A stretch of DNA of 64,000 nt, from assembly GCA_963835495.1 (NCBI GenBank), contig CAWIFQ010000005.1, positions 1,302,001 to 1,366,000 on the forward strand, read 5' to 3'. Source of the DNA: Acaudatibacter sp963835495 (GTDB lineage: Bacteria > Pseudomonadota > Alphaproteobacteria > Caulobacterales > Caulobacteraceae). Below are positions 18,292 through 28,164 of the stretch, one piece after another (the stretch's first letter is position 1; every line of letters begins with the position of its first letter). The notes below the pieces were generated by a model. That model made no database searches. It had not been told where the DNA came from and saw nothing but the letters and a program-made list of their open reading frames with translations. The position numbers and the translations under genes were made by a program.

Positions 18292-20523
18292 TCAGCCGGC
18301 CGCGGAGAGCGGCCGCGCCGGGTCGTCGGCCTGCGCCAGGGAGAGCGCCTTGGCGATGCCGGCGAACAGGCTCTCCGGCGTGAACGGCTTGGAGATGTGG
18401 TGATCGGCGCCGGCTTCGAACGCCATCTGCCGGTGCTCGTCCATGGCGTTGGCGGTGAGCATGGCGATCGGGGTCGGCGCCGCGCCAGCCTCGCGCTCGA
18501 GCCGGCGAATCTCCCGGGTCGCCGCCAGCCCGTCCAGCCGCGGCATCTGCATGTCCATCAGCACCAGATCGAACGTGCCCGGCCGGAACGCCTCGATCGC
18601 TTCCTGGCCGTCGCCGGCCATGGTCAGGCTGATGTCGAGCGGACCCAGGATCAGCTCGATCACGCGCCGGTTGGTCGGGTGATCCTCGGCCACCAGGATG
18701 CGCAAGCCGGCAAGCTCGACACCCGCCGCGTCGTCAGCCTCGTCGTGGCTGTCGCGGGCCTGGTCCCGGTTCGCCTGGTAGTCCGCCATCGGCGTGGTTC
18801 GTTCGAGCGGCAGCTCGACCGTGAACCGGCTCCCGACGCCAGGCTCGGACTCCGCGCTGATCCGGCCGCCCATCCGCTCGGTCAGCGCCTTGGAGATCGC
18901 CAGGCCAAGTCCGGTGCCGCCGAAGCGGCGCGAGATCGAGCCGTCCGCCTGCACGAAGCGGCCGAACAGCCGCTGCGCGGTCGATTCATCGAAGCCGATG
19001 CCGGTGTCGGAGACGCTGATCGTCAGGAGGGTGGCCTCGCCCGTGACCTCGGGCTCGCGGGCCGTGACGTCGATCCTCACCTCGCCCTGCTCGGTGAACT
19101 TGATCGCGTTGGCGGCGAGGTTCGACACCACTTGGCGCAGGCGCACCGCGTCGCCGCGGAACACGCCGTCCGAGCCTTCGTCGAAGCGCACCTCGAACGA
19201 CAGGGCCTTTTCTTCGGCGCGCGCCCGCATCAGCGCGGCCGCGGCGGCGATGGTCTCGCGCAGGTCGAACGGCGCGACCTGCAGCTCGAAGTCGCCCGCT
19301 TCGAGCTTGGACTGGTCGAGCACGTCCGAGAGCAGGCGCTCGAGCACCTGCGCCGACGATTGGACCAGATCGACCATGTCGCGCTGTTCGTGGCTGAGCG
19401 GCGTTCGCGCCAGCACGCCGGCGACCCCGATGACGCCGTTCAGCGGCGTACGGATCTCGTGGCTCATGTTGGCGACGAAGGTGCTCTTGGCTTCGTTGGC
19501 GCGCTCGGCGATGTCGCGCGCATGCTCCAGCTGGAATTCCAGCGCCTTGCGCGCTGAGATGTCGATGGTGGTGCCGATGAACCGCCACGGCCGACCGTCG
19601 GGCGCACGCGAGACCAGCCGGGCGCGCGACAGCACCCACTTGGTGCTTCCATCCTTGCACAGCATCCGCATCTCGGTGCTGGTGTGCGGGGTCTCTCCCC
19701 GGAAGTGCGCCGTGTAGTCCTCCTCCAGCCCGGCGCGGTCGTCCGGGTGCACGAAAGAGATCAACGCCCTATCGCCGATCTCGGCGACGCCGTAGCCGAT
19801 CATCGCGGCCCACCCGGGACTCACCTCGCGGGTCCCGGCGATCATGTCGGCCTCGAACAGCCCATCGCCCGAAGCCTCCACCGCGATCGACAGCTTGCGC
19901 TCGACCTCCGCCAGCGCCGACTGCCGCTCGCCGAGCCGCTTCAGCAGCACCTGGTGATCGAGCGAGAAGCTGCGCGCCGCGATCAGGGCGGTCAGGATCA
20001 TCGCGCTGACCGCGACCGCGGGCCATGACAGACCGTGGATCATCGATGGGCCGATGATCGCCGCGACGATTCCTGGCCCGAGGGACGACCAGAGGATGCG
20101 CCGGTTCTCGCCGAAGTAGATGAAGCTGTTCATGAACGAACCGCTGAGCCAGGTCGCGCCCATGGCGATGCCGATCGGCGAGCCGACGGCGAGGCCTCCC
20201 AGTGCGATCGACGAGTAGAGGCACGATCCGATCACGTTCGAGAGCGCGAACGCCGACACGGCTTGGTCGTCGGGCAGCGCGCGCATCCACGGCGTGAACA
20301 GTCGTGGGCTCAGCAGCTCCCAGACGACCAGACTGGCGATCCAGGCCGCCGGCAGCTGCCAGGGCATGACCGCGACCGCGATCAGCGCGTAGACGCCGGC
20401 GAAGACGATGCGCCCGAGCAGCCCCTGCTGGTCGAGCTCGACCGCGCGTCGCAGCTCGAAGCCGTCGGGCTGGTCGGCCGCGTCGCCATGAGTCTCGATA
20501 GTGTCTGTCCCAGGCGTGGACAT
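18292..20523 (-). CDS. Membrane hybrid histidine kinase (TM-PAS-HisKA-HATPase-REC)
   Basis: A 743-residue two-component sensor. About six N-terminal membrane helices (residues ~40-190) precede a PAS domain (LSIAVEASGDGLFEADMIAG... to ISARKALEFQ). The HisKA domain has the phospho-accepting His in VANMSHEIRTPLNG, and the ATPase has NLAANAIKFT, SDTGIGFD and RFGGTGLGLAISK. A C-terminal receiver carries the phospho-Asp in LVLMDMQMPRLDG. I chose the ATG at 20523; the frame is open to 20577. No response regulator is adjacent, so its output partner is elsewhere. Ligand unknown. Confidence 0.9.
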   Translation of the reverse strand: MSTPGTDTIETHGDAADQPDGFELRRAVELDQQGLLGRIVFAGVYALIAVAVMPWQLPAAWIASLVVWELLSPRLFTPWMRALPDDQAVSAFALSNVIGSCLYSSIALGGLAVGSPIGIAMGATWLSGSFMNSFIYFGENRRILWSSLGPGIVAAIIGPSMIHGLSWPAVAVSAMILTALIAARSFSLDHQVLLKRLGERQSALAEVERKLSIAVEASGDGLFEADMIAGTREVSPGWAAMIGYGVAEIGDRALISFVHPDDRAGLEEDYTAHFRGETPHTSTEMRMLCKDGSTKWVLSRARLVSRAPDGRPWRFIGTTIDISARKALEFQLEHARDIAERANEAKSTFVANMSHEIRTPLNGVIGVAGVLARTPLSHEQRDMVDLVQSSAQVLERLLSDVLDQSKLEAGDFELQVAPFDLRETIAAAAALMRARAEEKALSFEVRFDEGSDGVFRGDAVRLRQVVSNLAANAIKFTEQGEVRIDVTAREPEVTGEATLLTISVSDTGIGFDESTAQRLFGRFVQADGSISRRFGGTGLGLAISKALTERMGGRISAESEPGVGSRFTVELPLERTTPMADYQANRDQARDSHDEADDAAGVELAGLRILVAEDHPTNRRVIELILGPLDISLTMAGDGQEAIEAFRPGTFDLVLMDMQMPRLDGLAATREIRRLEREAGAAPTPIAMLTANAMDEHRQMAFEAGADHHISKPFTPESLFAGIAKALSLAQADDPARPLSAAG

Positions 20524-20672
20524 CAGCGGACGGGTCCCGGTAGTGGTGACGTGGTCGCCGACCAGCCTAAGGCGCACCCCTTCGCATCAAGTTAAGCAAT
20601 ACCGTCAAAATGACGCAGTTGGCCGGGACAGCCCTTAGGCCTCCGTCGGCGGCCAGGAGAAGGGCGGGCCGC

Positions 20673-22064
20673 TCACGCTAGCTCGCCGATCGCGTGGCGG
20701 CCGTCGTGGCCGGTGATCCTCACCTCGACCAGCCGCCCGACCGCCGCCTCGCCGTCGAAGGCGATCTCGGTGAAATCCGCCGCGCGGGCCCGGCCCGGCC
20801 GCTCGACCAGCGCTTCGGCGCGGCGACCGACCTGGCGCTCCAGGTGGCGGCTCAACGCGGCGTCGCCCGCCGCCCGTAGCCGCGCCGCGCGGTCCTTGAC
20901 CACCTCGCGCGACACCGGCGGCATCCGCGCGGCGGGCGTGCCGGGGCGGGGGCTGTAGGGGAAGACGTGCAGGTAGGCGAGCCCGGCCGCCTCGACCAGG
21001 GCCAGGGTGTTTTCGAAGGCGGCGTCAGTCTCGGTCGGGAAGCCGGCGATGAAGTCGGCGCCGAACGCCGTGTGCGGCCGCACGCGGCGCACCGCGGCGA
21101 TCAGCGCCCGGGCATCGGCGGACGAGTGCCGGCGCTTCATCCGCTTCAGGATCAGGTCGTCGCCTGACTGCAGCGACAGGTGCAGGTGCGGGCAAAGGCG
21201 CGGCTGCTCGGCGAGGCAGGCCATCAGCTCCGCATCGATTTCGGCGGCGTCGATCGACGAGAGACGCAGCCGCGGCAGCTCCGGGACTTCGTCCAGGATC
21301 CGCGCGACCAGCGAACCCAGGTTCGGCGCACCGGCGAGTTCCGCGCCCCAGCTGGTCAGGTCGACCCCGGTCAGCACCACCTCGGCGTAGCCGGCGCGGG
21401 CCAGCGCCCGTACTTCCTCGACCACGTGCGGCGCGGGGATCGAGCGCGAATTGCCGCGGCCGAACGGGATGATGCAGAAGGTGCAGCGGTGGTCGCAACC
21501 GTTCTGCACCTCGACGTAGGCGCGGGCCCGCTCGGTCAGGCCGCCGACCGGCCGGCTGGGGCTTTGCCGCAGCTGCATGATGTCGCCGACGCTTTGCCGC
21601 GCGGTGATCGCCAGCGCGCCCGGCTCGGCCTTCTCGGCGTTGCCCAGCACCAGGTCGACCTCCGGCATCGCCGCGAACGCGCCCGGGTCGATCTGCGCCG
21701 CGCAGCCGGTGACCACCAGCCGTGCGCCCGGCCGCTCGCGCCGCGCCTTGCGGATCGCCTGCCGCGCCTGGCGCACCGCCTCGGCGGTCACCGCGCAGGT
21801 GTTAAACACGACGGCGTCCGTGATCCCGTCCGCCACCGCCTGGGCGCGGACCTGCTCGGACTCGTAGGCGTTGAGCCGGCAGCCGAAGGTGACGACGTCG
21901 ACTCCCCCTCCCTCTCGAGGGGAGGGGGTCGGGGGATGGGGGGCTGTGGCGGGAAGGGGCGCAGACTGGGACGCGACCCTGTCGTTGAGGCCAGCGCCTG
22001 CATCTCGCAGACCCCCACCCCCGGCCCTTCCCCTCAAGGGGGAGGGGAGCAGTGTGTCAGCCAC
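20673..22064 (-). CDS. mtaB: tRNA t6A methylthiotransferase MtaB, N-terminus derived from a repeat
   Basis: Radical-SAM methylthiotransferase converting t6A37 to ms2t6A37 in tRNA. The N-terminal domain carries three cluster cysteines (FGCRLNAYES, NTCAVTAEAV, GCAAQIDP), the radical-SAM motif is CDHRCTFC, and a TRAM domain closes the protein. The family normally begins within a few residues of VDVVTFGCRLN. Here no ATG, GTG or TTG lies there: a palindromic repeat (21901-22053) occupies the 5' side, and the only usable start is a GTG at 22064, which adds about 54 repeat-coded residues (Pro/Gly/Ser/Arg-rich). The start overlaps the upstream SDR stop region. Function is clear; the real start is uncertain. 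Confidence 0.88.
   Translation of the reverse strand: MADTLLPSPLRGRAGGGGLRDAGAGLNDRVASQSAPLPATAPHPPTPSPREGGGVDVVTFGCRLNAYESEQVRAQAVADGITDAVVFNTCAVTAEAVRQARQAIRKARRERPGARLVVTGCAAQIDPGAFAAMPEVDLVLGNAEKAEPGALAITARQSVGDIMQLRQSPSRPVGGLTERARAYVEVQNGCDHRCTFCIIPFGRGNSRSIPAPHVVEEVRALARAGYAEVVLTGVDLTSWGAELAGAPNLGSLVARILDEVPELPRLRLSSIDAAEIDAELMACLAEQPRLCPHLHLSLQSGDDLILKRMKRRHSSADARALIAAVRRVRPHTAFGADFIAGFPTETDAAFENTLALVEAAGLAYLHVFPYSPRPGTPAARMPPVSREVVKDRAARLRAAGDAALSRHLERQVGRRAEALVERPGRARAADFTEIAFDGEAAVGRLVEVRITGHDGRHAIGELA
21901..22053. repeat. C/G-tract palindromic repeat, copy 2, inside the mtaB 5' end
   Basis: Outer arms ACTCCCCCTCCCTCTCGAGG at the left and TCAAGGGGGAGGGGAGC at the right, with nested GGGGGTCGGGGG and CCCCCACCCCCGG blocks. 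Same class as the elements at 30231 and 55203. Its minus strand is open in the mtaB frame, so it is translated if the GTG at 22064 is used. Confidence 0.8.
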
Positions 22065-22926
22065 CGCCGGTCTCCTTGGCCAGGAACTCGGCGAAGGCGT
22101 GTTCGTAGTCCGGGTGCCAGCGCGACAGGGGCGGGCGGTTCAGGGTCAGATCCTGCATCGCCCAGGTCATGCGGGCGTTGTCCATCGCCCGGGTGACCTC
22201 GTTGTCCGGGCAGATGATGTAGAAGTCGCCCGCGTCCATCCGCTCCAGCATGAAGTCGACCACCTGCTCCGGCGTCCAGGCGCCCGGCGGCTTTTCGGTC
22301 AGGCGCCGGCGGGTCATGCCGGTGAAGGTGGAGCCTGGCACCAGCAGGTACGCGCTGACGAGGCAGCCGGCGATGTTGCGCAGCGTGTGCTGCAGCCCCT
22401 CGGTCAGGGTCTTTATCGCCGCCTTGGAGACGTTGTAGGCGGTGTCGCCCGGCGGGGCGGTGATGCCCTGCTTGGAGCCGGTGTTGATGATCGCCGCGGG
22501 AATGCCGGCGTCGGTCATCGCCTGGCCGAACACCTGGCAGCCGTTGATCACGCCGAACAGATTGGTCTCCAGCACGCGCCGCCAGCGGTCGGGATTCTCC
22601 AGCGCGTTGCCGCCGCCGCCGACGCCGGCGTTGTTCATCAGGATGGCGACCGGGCCGACCTCGGCTGCGGCCGCTTTGGCCCGCTCCAGGGTGTTTGCGT
22701 CCGCCACGTCGCCGGCGATCTGCTTCATCACCAGCGCGTGCTCGTGGAACGGCCCGACGCTGTCGGCGATCTCCCTGGCGGCCGCCTCGATCTGGCCGGC
22801 GTCGAGATCGACCAGCACCAGGCTCATGCCGAAGCCGGCGAACTTCTTGGCGGCGGCCAGGCCGATGCCGCTGGCCGCGCCGGTGATCACGGCCACGCGG
22901 CCGGGCTGGATGGCGGGATGGGTCAT
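22057..22926 (-). CDS. SDR family NAD(P)-dependent oxidoreductase
   Basis: A 289-residue classical short-chain dehydrogenase. Cofactor motif TGAASGIG is near residue 15, NNAGVGGGG follows the fourth strand, and the catalytic YNVSK is preceded by the Ser-containing NTGSKQG. The ATG at 22926 overlaps the dapF stop (ATGA), so it is translationally coupled to dapF. Substrate unknown; the C-terminal extension (about residues 220-289) includes a substrate-binding lid. Confidence 0.87.
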   Translation of the reverse strand: MTHPAIQPGRVAVITGAASGIGLAAAKKFAGFGMSLVLVDLDAGQIEAAAREIADSVGPFHEHALVMKQIAGDVADANTLERAKAAAAEVGPVAILMNNAGVGGGGNALENPDRWRRVLETNLFGVINGCQVFGQAMTDAGIPAAIINTGSKQGITAPPGDTAYNVSKAAIKTLTEGLQHTLRNIAGCLVSAYLLVPGSTFTGMTRRRLTEKPPGAWTPEQVVDFMLERMDAGDFYIICPDNEVTRAMDNARMTWAMQDLTLNRPPLSRWHPDYEHAFAEFLAKETGGG

Positions 22927-23750
22927 GGCAACTTCCCGGCGAATTCGACCTCGATCGGGCCGGTCATCAGCACGTGGTCGTCCTCGCGGCGCCATTCGAT
23001 CAGCAGGTCGCCGCCGTCCATCTCCACGGTCGCCTTGCGGTCGCACAGGTTGCGGCGGCTGGCGGCGACCAGCGCGGCGCAGGCGCCGGTGCCGCAGGCC
23101 TTGGTGACGCCGACGCCGCGTTCCCAGACCCGCACGCGCAGCCGGTCACGCGCCTTCACCTCGCAGAACTCGACGTTGGTCCGCTGCGGAAACAGGCGGT
23201 GATATTCGATCATCGAGCCCACCTCGCGCACCGGCGCGACCTCGGCGTCCTTGACGAAGAAGATCACGTGCGGATTGCCCATCGAGACGGCGCCCGGCGT
23301 GTGCAGGATCGGATTGTCGATCGGGCCGACCTGCAGCTCGATGCCGCGCGTGTCCATCGCCTCCTCGAGCGGGATGTCGCGCCAGTCGAGGCCGGGTTTG
23401 CCCATGTCGACGGTCACCGCCTTGGCGCCGGCGCGCTCCACCATCACGACGCCGGCCGGCGTGTCCAGCCGCGCGACGTCCCTGCCGGTCGCCTCCATCA
23501 GCAGCCAGCCGACGCAGCGGGCAGCGTTGCCGCACTGCTCCACTTCGCCGCCATCGGCGTTCCAGATCCGCATGAAGGCGTCAGCGCTCTGCGAGGGTTC
23601 GATCGCGATTAGCTGGTCGCAGCCGATCCCGTCCGCGCGGTCGGCGATCGCGCGGGTCTCCGCCACCGTGGGGGCGAAGGGCTGGGAGCGGGCCTCGACG
23701 ACGACGAAATCGTTGCCGAGCCCGTTCATCTTCAGGAACGGACGGCTCAT
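22923..23750 (-). CDS. dapF: Diaminopimelate epimerase
   Basis: Converts LL- to meso-diaminopimelate for lysine and peptidoglycan synthesis. It is 275 residues with the duplicated epimerase fold. The two catalytic Cys are in EQCGNAARCVGW and KACGTGACAAL. The N-terminus FLKMNGLGNDFVVVEARS is characteristic. It heads a minus-strand cluster dapF-SDR-mtaB with overlapping junctions. asd, another gene of the same branch, is at 50042. Confidence 0.95.
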   Translation of the reverse strand: MSRPFLKMNGLGNDFVVVEARSQPFAPTVAETRAIADRADGIGCDQLIAIEPSQSADAFMRIWNADGGEVEQCGNAARCVGWLLMEATGRDVARLDTPAGVVMVERAGAKAVTVDMGKPGLDWRDIPLEEAMDTRGIELQVGPIDNPILHTPGAVSMGNPHVIFFVKDAEVAPVREVGSMIEYHRLFPQRTNVEFCEVKARDRLRVRVWERGVGVTKACGTGACAALVAASRRNLCDRKATVEMDGGDLLIEWRREDDHVLMTGPIEVEFAGKLP

Positions 23751-23813
23751 GGAACGGCCCATATAGCCGCTCCGGCCTGGACTTGCACCCTGCCCCGGGG
23801 GCATGGCAGCGCC

Positions 23814-25932
23814 ATGCGTCTGCTTCTGATCGCGGCCCTCGCCGCCCTCGCCCTCCCCAGCCTTGCCGAGACCCCCACCGTGACCTCCTGTGCGACCCCA
23901 ACCCCTGCCAATGGCGACGACCCTTACCTCTGGCTGGAAGACGTTCATGGCGCGCGCGCCATGGCCTGGGTCGAGAAGGAGAACGCCCGCTCGCTGGCGG
24001 TGCTGAAGGGCGATCCACGCTACGAGGCGTTTCACCAGGAGGCGCTGAAGATCGTCAACGCCACCGATCGGATACCGGACCCGGACCTGATCGGGACCAC
24101 GGTCTACAATTTCTGGCAGGATCCGACCAATGTGCGGGGCCTGTGGCGGCGGACGACGCCGGCGAGCTACGCCACCGCGGCGCCGGCGTGGGAGACGGTG
24201 CTCGATCTCGACAAGCTGTCGGCGGACGAGAAGGCCAACTGGGTCTGGCACGGCGCCAACTGTCCGCCGCCGAACTATAAGCGCTGCCTGGTTGGCCTCT
24301 CAGATGGCGGCGAGGACGCCGATACGCAGCGCGAGTTCGATCTCACGACCAAGTCGTTCGTGGACGGCGGGTTCAATCTGCCGCGCAGCAAGCAGAACAC
24401 CGACTGGCTCGACGACGACACCCTGATCCTCTCGCGCGACTGGGGACCGGGCACGATGACCGCGTCCAGCTACCCGTTCGTGGTCAAGACGCTGAAGCGC
24501 GGCCAGAGCCTCGATCAGGCGACGGAGGTGTTCCGCGGCAAGCCGGACGATGTCAGTGTCTCGCCAACGGTGCTGCACGACAGCGACGGCCGCAAGGTGG
24601 TGTTGATCGTCCGCAGCGTCGATTTCTATCATCAGGAGACGTACTGGCTGACGCCGAAAGGCGTGGTGCGGCTCTATCCGCCGGCGAAAATCGATCTGCA
24701 TGGCCTGCTGGACGGGCGTCTGATCTTCACGACGCTGGAGGACTGGCGCGGCCACGCCGCTGGGGCCCTGCTCTCCTATCGTCCGGACGAATTGCTGCTC
24801 GAACTCGCCGGCGGACTCCAACGGCGGCCATCTGATCTTCGCCCCGGGGCCACGCCAGTCGATTGAACAGGCGGCGATCACCGCGCATCGGGTGGTGGCG
24901 GCGATCTACGACAACGTGCGCGGCCGGCTGATCAGTTTCATACCCGACGGCGAGAACTGGACGCATATGCCGATCCCGACCGCGCCCAATTCGTCCGTGG
25001 GCGTCTCCGCCGCGAGCGATGTCAACGATCAGATCTACTACGGCGTCGAAGGCTTCCTGGCGCCCAGCCACCTCTGGCAGGCCGACGCCGCGACCGGCGC
25101 CCAGGCGGACATCAAGGACCTGCCGGCCCGCTTCGACGCCTCCGGCGATACGGTCGATCAGTACGAGGCGACGTCCACGGACGGGACCAAGATCCCTTAT
25201 TTCGTGGTGCATCCGACGGCGATGAAGCTGGACGGGTCGAACCCGACCATCCTCTACGCCTACGGGGGATTCCAGGCTTCGATGCTGCCTTCCTATTCGG
25301 GCGCGATCGGCAAGCTGTGGCTGGAGCACGGCGGCGTGTTCGTGCTGGCCAACATCCGCGGCGGCGGCGAGTTCGGACCGGCCTGGCACGAAGCCGGGCT
25401 GAAGACCAAGCGACAGGCGGTCTACGACGACTTCGCCGCGGTCGGGAAAGACCTGATCGCGCGGGGGATCAGCTCGCCGCGACGGCTCGGCATCCAGGGC
25501 GGCTCCAACGGCGGCCTTTTGATGGGCGTCGAGTTCAATCAGCACCCGGAGCTTTGGCATGCGATGGATATCCAGGTGCCGCTGCTGGACATGCTGCGCT
25601 TCGAGCACATCGGCGCCGGCGCCTCCTGGGTCGGCGAATACGGCAGCGTCAGCGTGCCGGCGGAGCGGGCGTTCTGGGAGAAGACCTCGCCCTATCAGAA
25701 CGTGAAGGCCGGCGTCGCCTATCCCGAACCGTTCTTCGTCACCGCCACCAGCGACGACCGGGTGACGCCGGTGCACGCCCGCAAGATGGCGGCGAAGATG
25801 GAGGCGATGGGCCTGCCGTTCCTGTTCTTCGAGAACACCAACGGCGGCCACGCGGCCTCGGCCAACCAGCAGGAACGCGCCGAGCGGGTGGCGCTGGAGT
25901 TCACCTACTTCGCGCGCAAGCTGATGGACTGA
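23814..25932 (+). pseudogene. S9 family peptidase (prolyl oligopeptidase), apparent +1 frameshift
   Basis: Exported prolyl-oligopeptidase-like serine peptidase, about 705 residues when joined. Signal peptide MRLLLIAALAALALPSLAE. The beta-propeller opens with DDPYLWLEDVHGARAMAWV. The catalytic domain has nucleophile motif GGSNGGLLMG, Asp in TSDDRVTPVH and His in NGGHAAS. The propeller is split: the first frame runs to 24866 and ends in unrelated residues, while the second is already coherent by about 24815 (ADSNGGHLIFAPGPRQS). The switch is a net extra base within roughly 24786-24815. All catalytic residues lie in the second part. Probably an assembly insertion. Confidence 0.85.
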
Positions 25933-25945
25933 TGGACGCCGCCTG

Positions 25946-26701
25946 ATGGACTCTAGAGGGGTCCTGGCCCGCTACGACGCCGAGATCCGCGCCGATCCGC
26001 CGGCGGAAGTGGGCGTCGAGCGGGTCTGGGCGGACGGCGTGCTGCGCACGACCGGCGCCTACAACTTCATCGGCTGGTGGACGTTCGGCGCGGACCAGAC
26101 CGTCGCCGCGGTGGCGCGGGAGGCGGCGTTCTTCAGCGCCAAGGGCGTGCAGTGGAAGGTGTGGGGCCATGACGGCCCGCCGAACCTGGCTGCGGCGCTG
26201 CTGGCGGCGGGCTTCGAAGAGGACGGGCCGGAGACCTTCCTGGTGCTGGACATGGACTTGGTCCCCGCCGCGTTCGACGCACCGCCCGGCATCGAGGTGC
26301 GTCAAGTGAAGGATCGAGCGGGGACCGCGGACCTTGTCGCCGTCAGCGAGGCCGCCTTCGGCCGCGACGAGCCCTGGCGGCTGCAGCAGCTGATCGGCCG
26401 TCTGGACGACCCCACCCAGGCGCTGTTCGTCGCCTACGACGGCGGCGTCCCGGTCTCGTCCGGGCGGCTGGAGCTGGCGCCCGGCAAGGCGTTCGCCGGC
26501 CTTTACGGCGGGGGCACTCGCCCCGACTACCAAGGCCGCGGCGTCTATCGCGCCCTGGTCGCCGCCCGGGCGGCGGAAGCGCGCCGGCGCGGCCATCGCT
26601 ACCTCACCGTGGACGCCCGCGAGACCAGCCGCCCGATCCTGCAGCGGATCGGCTTCCAGCCCCTGACCACGATCCGCGACTGGACGCTGCCGGCGGCCTG
26701 A
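25946..26701 (+). CDS. GNAT family N-acetyltransferase
   Basis: A 251-residue protein whose C-terminal half (about residues 110-250) is a GNAT domain with the acetyl-CoA loop GLYGGGTRPDYQGRGVYRAL. The N-terminal half (YNFIGWWTFGADQTVAAVAR) resembles a second, degenerate GNAT-like module, so a tandem fold is likely. It starts 13 bases after the S9 peptidase stop and may be co-transcribed. Substrate unknown. Confidence 0.82.
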   Translation: MDSRGVLARYDAEIRADPPAEVGVERVWADGVLRTTGAYNFIGWWTFGADQTVAAVAREAAFFSAKGVQWKVWGHDGPPNLAAALLAAGFEEDGPETFLVLDMDLVPAAFDAPPGIEVRQVKDRAGTADLVAVSEAAFGRDEPWRLQQLIGRLDDPTQALFVAYDGGVPVSSGRLELAPGKAFAGLYGGGTRPDYQGRGVYRALVAARAAEARRRGHRYLTVDARETSRPILQRIGFQPLTTIRDWTLPAA

Positions 26702-26780
26702 GCGCCGGGGGCGCGTGATCGCCCGCTCCGAGTGGCAAGCGGTCAGCGCCTCTGTCAGGATGGTCCAAGGGAGATCCTTC

Positions 26781-28055
26781 ATGGCCGTAGCCGAGCGACT
26801 GCCCGATCACGTCCACCCGCTTGTCGCCGCGCTGCGAGACGGCGCCATCGACGAGTCCGGCTTCTGGGCGCGGGTCGCCGAAGCGCGGACGCCGCTGATC
26901 GAGCCGAGCCAGGCAGCGCCGGGCCACAGCGTCGTCACCTACGTGTTCCCCTCGCCGCCCGACGCGCGGCACGTCGTGGTGCAGGCCGGCTTCGGCGAGG
27001 CGCGCGAAGGCCTGATGGACCGGGTCGCCGGCACGAACGTCTGCCACGCCAGCTTCAGCTACCGGAACGATGCACGGACCAGCTACAGCTTCGCGCCGGA
27101 CATGCCGCTGATCTCGTTCGACGACGCCACCGCGGCCGAACTGAAGGAACTGATCGACTTCTTCGGCAAGACCGCGCCGGCGCCCGACCCGCATCATCGC
27201 GAGTTCTTCGTCAGCCGCGCCGGCGAGGGGCGGCCGGACGACGTCACCTCCTTCCTCTCGCTCCCCGAAGCGCCGGACGAACAGCCGGCCCACAAGCGTC
27301 CGGGGATCGCGCGCGGCTGGATCGAAAAGCACACCTTCCGCAGCGAGCTGATGGGCAACGAGCGCAGCGTCTGGGTCTACACGCCGCCGGGCTACGAAAC
27401 CTCGGGCGACCAGACCTACCCTCTGCTGGTGGCGTTCGATGGCGGCTGGGCGCTGACCAGGGTCCCGATACAGCGCCTGCTCGACAGCCTGCTGGCGGAC
27501 GGCCGCATCCGGCCGACCATCGCGGTCTTCATCGACAATCCGACGCCCGACTCCCGCAATGTCGAACTGCCGTGCAACGAGACGTTCGCCCGTTTCGTCG
27601 AAGAGGAACTGCTGCCGTGGGTGCGGCAGGGCTACCGAATCTCCGAGCGCCCGGCGGACCACTTCGTCATCGGCGCCAGCTACGGCGGTCTGGCGGCGAT
27701 GTGGTTCGGCTTCCGGCTGCCGCACATCTTCGGCAGCGTGATCAGCCAGGCGGCGTCGCTGTGGTGGGGGCCGGGCTTCCGCATGGACGTGCCGCGCAGC
27801 GCCGGCGGCTACACGCCGGAATGGCTGATCAAGCGATACCGCGCCTCGCCGCGCCTTCCCGTGCGGTTCTGGATGGAGGTCGGGCTGATGGAGCCTGCCG
27901 GCCTGATGATCGAGCCCAACCGGCGCATGCGGGCGGTGCTGGAGGAAAAGGGCTACGACGTCACCTACAGCGAACCCTGCGGCGGCCACGACCCGGCGCT
28001 CTGGCGCGGGACGTTGGCGAAGGCTCTGGCGAAGATGCTCGCGCCGGCCGCCTGA
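26781..28055 (+). CDS. Esterase of the enterochelin-esterase/EstD-like alpha/beta-hydrolase family
   Basis: A 424-residue protein with an N-terminal beta-sandwich like that of Fes-type esterases, then an alpha/beta-hydrolase domain from about residue 175. The nucleophile elbow is GASYGGLAAMWFG. A late Asp (in FWMEVGLMEPAG) and His (GGHDPALWRG) probably complete the triad. GGGAG lies upstream of the ATG at 26781; the frame is open further but without family support. No signal peptide, so cytoplasmic. Siderophore hydrolysis is possible but no siderophore gene is nearby. Confidence 0.78.
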   Translation: MAVAERLPDHVHPLVAALRDGAIDESGFWARVAEARTPLIEPSQAAPGHSVVTYVFPSPPDARHVVVQAGFGEAREGLMDRVAGTNVCHASFSYRNDARTSYSFAPDMPLISFDDATAAELKELIDFFGKTAPAPDPHHREFFVSRAGEGRPDDVTSFLSLPEAPDEQPAHKRPGIARGWIEKHTFRSELMGNERSVWVYTPPGYETSGDQTYPLLVAFDGGWALTRVPIQRLLDSLLADGRIRPTIAVFIDNPTPDSRNVELPCNETFARFVEEELLPWVRQGYRISERPADHFVIGASYGGLAAMWFGFRLPHIFGSVISQAASLWWGPGFRMDVPRSAGGYTPEWLIKRYRASPRLPVRFWMEVGLMEPAGLMIEPNRRMRAVLEEKGYDVTYSEPCGGHDPALWRGTLAKALAKMLAPAA

Positions 28056-28164
28056 CCCAAGCCGCGACCACGGATAACGTTCGCGTCGATCATCGTCGCC
28101 CGAATCTTGACGTTTGGCCGGCAGACACGACGTTGGAGGCGGGGTGTCTCGAAGAGAGCCGTGA

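Noticed and set aside
28056..28164. Possible tRNA or small RNA between the esterase and AAA+ genes
   Set aside because: No cloverleaf or strong hairpin could be formed by eye; it is probably only a promoter region (TTGACG near 28109).
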